Shown: positions 57,801-64,000 of the stretch, one piece after another | How positions within the stretch are numbered: position 1 is the stretch's first letter | How the letters are laid out: each line of letters starts with the position of its first letter | From: Dichotomocladium elegans | Taxonomy: Eukaryota; Mucoromycota; Mucoromycetes; Mucorales; Lichtheimiaceae | DNA length: 64,000 nucleotides | NCBI GenBank assembly: GCA_025716815.1 | Contig: JAIXMN010000018.1 | Location: forward strand, 620,001-684,000 | Reading direction: 5' to 3' | Translations under genes and position numbers: made by a program | The notes under the pieces: generated by a model | Databases searched by the model: none | What the model was told of the DNA's origin: nothing | What the model saw: the letters and a program-made list of their open reading frames with translations, nothing else

Positions 57801-58461
57801 AAGTATGGCGATGTACTAACAGGAAGATTGACCATCTCTTTAAGCTTTACATCGGTACGATTATTTTTGTTTGTCTGTTATGGTCGTACGACAATGCCTG
57901 ATTAACAATATACTATTTTAGACCGATGCGCCAATGTCAAGGAGTAAAACGCGCGCCGCGCCTCCGGCGCCCTCATCGTCTGTACTATCGTCACCATCGC
58001 CAAGAACACTTCCTGCAGCAAGAGCAGCCGTTGTTGAAATGGACCCTGAGCGGCAAAGAATCATGGAAAAATGTGTGAAAGAGTTGAAAGAAGCTCGACA
58101 TCAGGCAAGTTTGCGAATCATGCGCTTGTTATTGGATCACAAAAAGTGCATGCATAAAGCTCATGTTACTCCTTCTTCTACCCACCCACCCCCTGATTCA
58201 TTGTTTAGCTGGCGAAGGAATATGATATTAGACGTCCAGCCGATACCATTCTCAATGACAAAGATTGCATCAAGTTGGTGGGTGTCTTTGGTGAACGTAT
58301 TTTTGTGTATATAAGCTTTTGTTCACACGGAGTTTATCTTATTACAGGCAGGCGCTCTTCCCAAGACACTCCTGGATCTTCGGAAGGTTGTACTTATGAC
58401 CGATATACAGGTGGAGCGGTACGGAAGGCGGTTCCTAGAAATATGCAAGAAGTACGGGTAA
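54893..58461 (+). CDS. SGS1: RecQ helicase, BLM/Sgs1 type
   Basis: Nine exons: 54893-55034, 55108-55460, 55511-55788, 55853-56773, 56842-57733, 57792-57854, 57922-58104, 58209-58277, 58348-58461 (3015 nt, 1004 aa). The divergent N-terminal 300 residues have acidic patches (DDDFDMFDGDDEEA) and a helix (DLEDELRTLKEKENEL). The helicase core has the Q-motif region FRKNQLEAI, Walker A PTGGGKSLCYQLPA (about 385), the DEAH box VIDEAHCVSQWGHDF (about 493), motif V IAFGMGIDKPDVRFV and motif VI QETGRAGRDG. The zinc-binding RQC region carries four Cys (CENKADCRRK, LCKRTCDNC; about 730-760), then a winged helix. A C-terminal HRDC domain (DPERQRIMEKCVKELKEARH to LPKTLLDLRK, YGRRFLEICKKYG) ends the protein. 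The role is dissolution of recombination intermediates with Top3/Rmi1, inferred from the family. Introns 1, 4 and 7 start with GCAAGT; frame requires it. Confidence 0.95.
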
Positions 58462-58597
58462 CCATTGTCTGTAGACTTATGCACGTCAGAAGGTGGATAG
58501 ACATGCGCTGTTGGTTTCATCAGCTGCTTACTTTATCTGAGTTGCTAATGACGAATAAACTCAATCTGTCCCTCTTTCTGCTCCTCACCGCTCTCTG

Positions 58598-58628
<31 letters not shown>

Positions 58629-58847
58629 TGGTGCTGCTCATTTTTATTTATTTTCCCATAGGCGAGCCCTGCTTACATTCTCTCTTCCTCTTTCTTTTTT
58701 CTTTTCTTCTTTTTATTTATTTTTCTCTCACCCCTTTACTTTCTTTATTTCATTTTTTCATTCCTTCATACCAAGTTGCCATCGTAGAGAGGCTTACACG
58801 ACTCATACCACCGTCCTTACTTTTCTATTTGATACCACTTGCACATC
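58462..58847. other. Intergenic, RecQ to R3HCC1-like gene
   Basis: Contains a short CAG/AGC run (58601-58632) and then a long T/C-rich tract (58680-58770), likely the promoter of the downstream gene. No ORF of interest. Confidence 0.45.
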
Positions 58848-59752
58848 ATGGATGAGACCCGAATCTACACCCATCATCGTCGTACAAGCAGCATCTCGCA
58901 GCTTGAGGATGACAGGCGCCAGAGCCTTTTGTCCCTGGAGGACGCATACGGCATTGCCGATTCGAGGCGATCGTCTCGCAACCGGCGTAGTCTAATGCTC
59001 GAGCAAGATGAGCAGCAGGATTGGGAGGAACTTCTCCGACAGTATGATCGCTACGACTCGGGCGATGTGGCTGCTGTTGCGGCTGCGTCTGTTGTGAATG
59101 ACAAGCGAAGAAGCAAGCGGGCGAGCCGTATCATTGACCCATTCTCAGAACCACCTGGTAAACTATACACACATAGGGTGGGGAGGGGGGAAGAGAGAGA
59201 GAGAGAGAAAGAGCGGAAACTCACGATACAGTCCAGCCGAGATGCCTCGCGCTGAAGATCCCACCGTCGTGCTGGACTGCTACGATTTCCCGTCTGCATT
59301 CAAGACACACCATCTTCATGACATCTTCCGCGAGTATGAGAATATGCGAGGTGGCTACAGGATCAAGTGGATGGACGACACCCGGGCCCTCATCATCTTT
59401 GAGCACCCGACTACAGGTACCGAACTGGAAAGAGTGAGAGAGGGTGGGGGATGAACTGCTTGGCTCAGCTCTTTTTTTTTTTTCCTTCTTTTGACCATAG
59501 CCAAAAAGGCGTATATTGACAATGTGTCGAACCCGCTGGCCAAGATTCGCCCCTATAGCGGACCCACCGATTTTTTGAAATGTAAGTGTAGTTATTCTTT
59601 TGATACTTGGCGGCACACTGAGTTCTGCATTAGCGTCGATGCCAACAACACCTCGCCGTCCTACTTCTATTGATCTGAAGCGTGCAAGCTTTAATGGCGC
59701 TGGAGGATTTGGACTTAAGTCGCCCGTTCGCCCGACGAGCATCCGAGGCTAA
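58848..59752 (+). CDS. R3HCC1-like protein (RRM-like C-terminal domain)
   Basis: Four exons: 58848-59157, 59237-59416, 59501-59581, 59634-59752 (690 nt, 229 aa), GT-AG throughout. The N-terminal 105 residues are Arg/Ser/Asp-rich and probably disordered (RRQSLLSLEDAYG, RRSSRNRRSLM). Residues about 110-190 hold the RRM-like fold of R3HCC1/R3HCC1L: VVLDCYDFPSAFKTHHLHDI, IKWMDDTRALIIF and PLAKIRPYSG. No R3H motif is visible, so only the second half of that family is present. The C-terminus repeats Pro-Thr-Ser-Ile (RRPTSIDLKR, RPTSIRG). Function unknown; RNA-linked binding is plausible. TAA overlaps AATAAA (59751-59756), so the 3' UTR may be very short. Confidence 0.75.
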
Positions 59753-59975
59753 TAAAGAAGCAGGTTTAATCCATGTCTTGAATGTGCACATGCGCGTATC
59801 ACTCAGTCTTTGGCGATTCCTCTCGCTCTCTTTCTTTTCTTATTAAACTGTCACACTTCGCTACCCAGCAGATCAATTTTTTTTTGTCTACACCCATTTT
59901 TTTTTATTACTGAGAGGAAGGGCGATGCAAGAATGTCTATGCGGAAAGTGCGGTTTGAAAAAGTCGAGGATGGAC

Positions 59976-60536
59976 TTAGGCAGTAGCCTCCTATAGAATG
60001 GGAGAGGGAAAAAAGCCACCGACGGTTAGTATTATGACATTCTCTGCTTCCTGTCTATATCTTTGAATCTTTACCTTCAAGTAGGCAACGACATCAGCAC
60101 GGTCCTTGGGCTTCTTGAAACCAGCGAAGGCCATCTTGGTACCGGGGATGTACTTCTTGGGGTTCTCAAGGTACTAGATGAAGATGCAAGTAAGGGAAGA
60201 TTAGGATGCATATCATTCGTTCGAAGCTATAGAAATAACGTACGTCGAACATGGACTGGTCATCCCAGAGGACACCCTTGTTCTTGTTGGCATCGGTGTA
60301 GGAGTAGCCGGCAGCCTGGCCAGACTTGCGGCCAAAGATGCCGTTGAGGTTAGGGCCGACCTTGTGGGGACCGTTCTGTGTAATAGATAAGCAGTTTGTT
60401 TGTTAGCGTCAGAGGATGCAGGAACGAGAGGAAAAAGAGGGCACAGATTACATACAGCCTCGACGGTGTGGCATTGAGCGCAACGGGTCTTGAAGAGCTT
60501 GGCACCAGCAGCAGCGTTACCTTCGGGAATAGCCAT
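59976..60536 (-). CDS. CYCS: Cytochrome c
   Basis: Four exons: 60456-60536, 60244-60375, 60075-60173, 59976-59990 (327 nt, 108 aa). Haem attachment motif CAQCH near residue 19-23, [20 protein letters not shown], the axial Met in [15 protein letters not shown] near 84, and DVVAYLK near the end. It carries electrons from complex III to complex IV in the mitochondrial intermembrane space. The last coding exon is only 15 nt and encodes EATA plus stop. Introns are GT-AG. Confidence 0.97.
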
Positions 60537-61546
60537 TTGGATTGAGTGGGGGGGGGTTAAAGAATTTGGATAGTGAGGTAAAGAAGAAAAAAGAAACAAA
60601 AAGTAATTCGGGTTGTTGATATTTTTAAACAAAAAAAAAAGTGACGGGCCAGGTCCGATTTTAACCAAGCCAGGGGGGTTGTTTGCTGCCTAAAAAACAT
60701 GGATTGCCCTGGCTTTTCTCCATTTCTGTCATATCAATAAAAAAAGACTCGCGTCCCTCGAGTACGCAAGAGCCATTGTATTCGGATGAGTTTTGCTTCC
60801 ATCGAAGGACTTGTCGACATTGTACATGCGAAGAACGTCGCTACGGAATAAAAAAGAAGAAAAAAAACATTTTTCCGCTCTGGAACATCGAAGCAAACGA
60901 CTTTTCCATCTTTTCATGCTTTCAGAGAAAAGAAAAAAAGGTAGTTTATTTGCACTGATTCCCTTCCCCCCCCCCCAAAAAAAACAGGACACACACCGTA
61001 CAAAATGGTGAAGGAAAAAAAAAGACTCACCGCGATGAAATACCAATGATGTCAACATTGCCCGCCCACAAACAACATTCACCCCCCAGCACGCCCGGAA
61101 ACAAACACAGAAATAGACGCCGATCCGGTCATTCTGTCAGTGCGTTTGTCCACTATGCCGCATCAACCCAACCTCTTGCTTTGTCTCCTACGTCTATCTG
61201 ATCTCTCCACCTCTAGAACTCTCTCTCTCCCCACCAGCAGTCGAAGACATAAACACACACGCACATGCACACTCCTCCCCCTCCCCCTCCCCCTCGCCAT
61301 TATTGACATCATGGTTTTTTTTCATCGCGTCGCAGGCATTATCCTGATCCGCTAATGAGGGTATTTCTCAGCCAGCTCTCTCTTCTTTGTGATCAGAAAG
61401 AAAGAGCAGCACCCCTTGAAAAAAAAGCCAGAACGTCACACCCATCATCGCCGCCCACCAGCACACCCAAGCCTCGAGTTGCACAGGAAACGTGCAAAAA
61501 CCTTTGGCGAGGGCGCGCACAGTGGGCTGGCGTAGTCAAAATTTAT
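60537..61546. other. Intergenic, cytochrome c promoter side / transporter 3' side
   Basis: About 1 kb with C-run (60966-60977), A-runs and CT/CCCT repeats (61271-61295). Short ORFs on both strands have no recognised features. It must hold the cytochrome c promoter; no Hap-type CCAAT site was confirmed. Confidence 0.45.
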
Positions 61547-63273
61547 TTACTTTCCAGATACACTCGATGACGGCGTCCGGAAGACGCTGTCCATCTCCTC
61601 GAGCGTTCTGCCCTTGGTCTCCGGTAAGAAAAAGACACCGCCCATAGTGACGATGCAGCAGGCGCCAAAGAAAAAGTAGACGCCCGAAACGGTCCGGAGC
61701 AAGAAAAGCGGGACGCAGTATGAGATAAGGATGGTGAATCCCCAATTGAGGCCGTATGCGAAGGCGAGTCCCTTTGCGCGGACGCGCATGTTGAAGACCT
61801 CGGCGGGGTAAACGTACGTGGCAATGCCCCACGTGAAGGAATAGATTGCGCAGAAGATGTAGACAAAGGCTACGATTGTGTTGCGGGCAGGGACATTGTG
61901 AATCGTGACGTTGCCTGTCTCGGCATCGACTTCGGTGTACGTCTGAAAGAGGCCACCGATAATGAACATGCTGATGCCCATCCCGGCCGCGCCAAACAAA
62001 AAGAGCTTCTTCCGCCCGAGCTGGTCAATTGCCCACTGGAGGGACAGCGCACTCATGACGAGCGAGAGGAGGCCCGAGCCACCCGTGGTGGCAATCGATA
62101 CAGAGGTGTCCGATAGGCCGGCTGACTGGATCATCATCGGCGCATAGTACCAGATCGAGACGATGCCTGTAAAAGCCGTCGCAACCGCAATGAACGACGC
62201 CGACACGAGCTGTTTGCGGTTCTGCGCCTCGAACAATTCGCGATACGTCCGCTTGCCTAACGAGCGTTCAAAGTCAATCTCGTCCACAATCGCCTGGAGT
62301 TCGTCCGCCACAATTGGGTGATTCGCCGGCACGCCGCGCAGAAGCACGAGGGACGACCTGGCTTCCTCGGTCCGGCCATGATCGACGAGCCAGCGAGGTG
62401 AAAACGGCATCGGCACCAGGCACACGCCAAAGACAGACGCCATCAGACATTGCATCACATAGGGCGCGCGCCAAGACCAGTTAGAGGTCAGATATGATGT
62501 CCCAAAGGTCACAAAGTAGCCCGACACCTGGCCAAACGCACCCATCAGCGTGAAGAAACTGATCAGTCGCCCGCGGATGTCAGGAGGCGCAATCTCAGAG
62601 TGGTACAAGGGAATGCCGCTAATAATAAACATCAGCCATTGTTGAGTCATCCCCCACCCCCAGACCCGCCCAACCGCGCCCCCCCCCCAACCCCCGCGCG
62701 GCATGCATCCACCCGCCCTCGGAGATTGGAAAGGAAAACAAAAGCCCTGTTTGTTTTTTCTTACCTAGTCATCAGACCCGCTCCAAACCCGGCAACGAGA
62801 CGGCCTGTCAGGAAAAGCCCAAAGTTATGACCAATGGCTAGGAATAGATTGCCAATGCAGAAGATTCCAGTCGCCAGCATGATGGCGTATTTGCGACTGA
62901 GTCGATCTATCGATCAACAATTATGAGATGGCATGGCACAGAAACAAAGCATCAGCAAGAAACAAAACATACCGCAAATGATACCAGATAGAAACGAGGC
63001 GATGGCAGCAGTCATCAAAAATAACGCCAGCAGCAAACCTTCGAGATACTCAATGTTTCCCTCGGTAAAAAAGTAGCTTGTGAACGGTTGCATGGTGAGC
63101 ACACCGCTCGTTGCGCCCGTATCAAAGCCAGAAAGGTATCCACCGATAGCAGCCACGACCGCCGAGAGATAGACACCCTTGCGGACACCCCGACTTGTGC
63201 CTTGGTACAAGTCTTCCTGTATGATAACGCTGCTCGCTTCCTCCGTAAAACTCGGGGTGTGCTTGATGGACAT
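61547..63273 (-). CDS. MFS sugar-porter family transporter
   Basis: Three exons: 62973-63273, 62765-62906, 61547-62618 (1515 nt, 504 aa), GT-AG. Signature elements of the sugar-porter family: GGYLSGFDTGATSGVL in TM1, DRLSRKYA after TM2, GRLVAGFGAGLMT then SGIPLYHSEIAP (TM4-5), a charged central loop (RLGxR-like region around the FERSLGKRTYRELF segment), DQLGRKKLFLFG (second-half GRR/K motif) and PETKGRTLEEMD at the end. Twelve hydrophobic segments can be counted. Proton-coupled uptake of a hexose or related polyol is expected from the family; the substrate cannot be read from the sequence. An upstream in-frame ATG at 63303 (MRICFTQAYI) would add ten residues. Confidence 0.93.
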
Positions 63274-64000
63274 GATGTATGCCTGAGTGAAACAGATGCG
63301 CAATGGGATATCGCTGAAGAAACAGTCGTATTATAATTTTTTGGGGGGGCGGTTACTTGGTTTGCTGTAATAGTAGAGATGGTGGCTTGTTCATTACGAA
63401 AATTTCCGCAGATCTCATCGGTTTTCAAGATGCTCGCGCAACACCGCTCTGGGTCCCGCGCGCGCGCACCCCACCCCATTTTAGTAGATGCTTCAAGGCT
63501 TCCAATTTTATACCCTTGCTGAAGACGGTAAAGCGTGTTCAAGATAGGACCTGCAGAATTTATGATAAACTTGCAGATTCTCTCACGCCTATAAATATTT
63601 GTAGGCGAGTGTTCAACTTCTGTTAGCTCTTTTTTGGATTACATACCGCTGTAACCAACGCTTGTATTCCTAGGACCATCTGTCGTACCAGCTCCGGTCT
63701 TCGGTCAGAATATGACGCTGCTTATAGGGTTTGGCCGCTGTTCTGCATTCATCACCTGTCTGCAGAGTCCCAAGTTGATGCTTGGAACAGGACGGCAATG
63801 AGCAAGATGCTGGATACTAAATTCAGCCCTTCCCCTCTACAACCCTAAATCAGATCTCCACTGGTGTATACGAACAGATAAGCAATGATTCAGAATGCTG
63901 GGCATGGACCATGTCCATCTTTGGGGTAAGTTTCAGATAGGAGATCATTTGCGGGCATATCAGCCTTTGAGATGTACATGAACAAATAAGGAATTGTCTA
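63274..64000. other. Promoter side of the MFS transporter to window end
   Basis: Includes a G-run at 63342-63348 and only short ORFs. No gene or repeat recognised up to the window edge. Confidence 0.45.

Noticed and set aside
59221..59742. Minus-strand ORF of 173 codons across the R3HCC1-like exons
   Set aside because: It runs through exons and introns of a gene whose spliced frame matches a known domain.

Overview
The window is a piece of nuclear genome from an early-diverging fungus, most likely Mucoromycota (Mucorales-like). The reasons are: many short spliceosomal introns (mostly 45-100 nt) in conserved eukaryotic genes; a COP9 signalosome subunit, a TBC1D20-type RabGAP and an Asterix/WDR83OS-like protein, which many yeasts lack; and decayed mariner-type and Fanzor/TnpB-like transposon ORFs that resemble repeat families I remember from Mucorales genomes. 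The exact species cannot be read from the sequence. I saw no tRNA, rRNA, CRISPR array or bacterial operon.

Layout. 1-1366 (-): DCAF4-like WD40 protein, cut by the window edge, head to head with the giant midasin ATPase MDN1/REA1 (1617-18301, +, 14 exons, 5287 aa). Then on + come a short divergent poly(A) polymerase (18688-20786), the mitochondrial rRNA m4C methyltransferase METTL15/RsmH (21146-22771) and COP9 subunit CSN8 (24091-25038). Next are an HSD17B10-type mitochondrial dehydrogenase (-, 25413-26699), a mariner relic (27780-28690), a KH plus 2H-phosphoesterase protein (+, 29467-31287), an acidic IQ/coiled-coil protein (-, 33438-35883) and an intronless poly-Q protein (+, 39044-40768).

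The middle is sparser: a frameshifted Fanzor-like relic (41645-42686), a small Alb1-like ribosome-biogenesis candidate (43870-44424), a possibly myristoylated SAM methyltransferase (-, 45226-46790), a second mariner relic, TBC1D20 (-, 48666-50308), the Asterix-like gene (-, 50821-51392) and Tc1-like debris. The right end is gene-dense: PABPN1/Pab2 (+), a BLM/Sgs1-type RecQ helicase (+), an R3HCC1-like protein (+), cytochrome c (-) and a sugar-porter MFS transporter (-).

Exon models were built by hand from splice sites and reading frame. For each of 15 complete multi-exon models the summed exon length is an exact multiple of three; CSN8 is the exception, because its last intron is unresolved. 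Several genes concern RNA or ribosomes (MDN1, Alb1-like, METTL15, poly(A) polymerase, PABPN1), but nothing suggests a functional cluster.

The most notable observations concern introns and mobile relics. TBC1D20 carries a textbook U12-type AT-AC intron. GC-AG introns are unusually common, with three in the RecQ gene alone. A decayed Fanzor-like element is present. The poly(A) polymerase seems to have lost its N-terminus through a one-base frame break.
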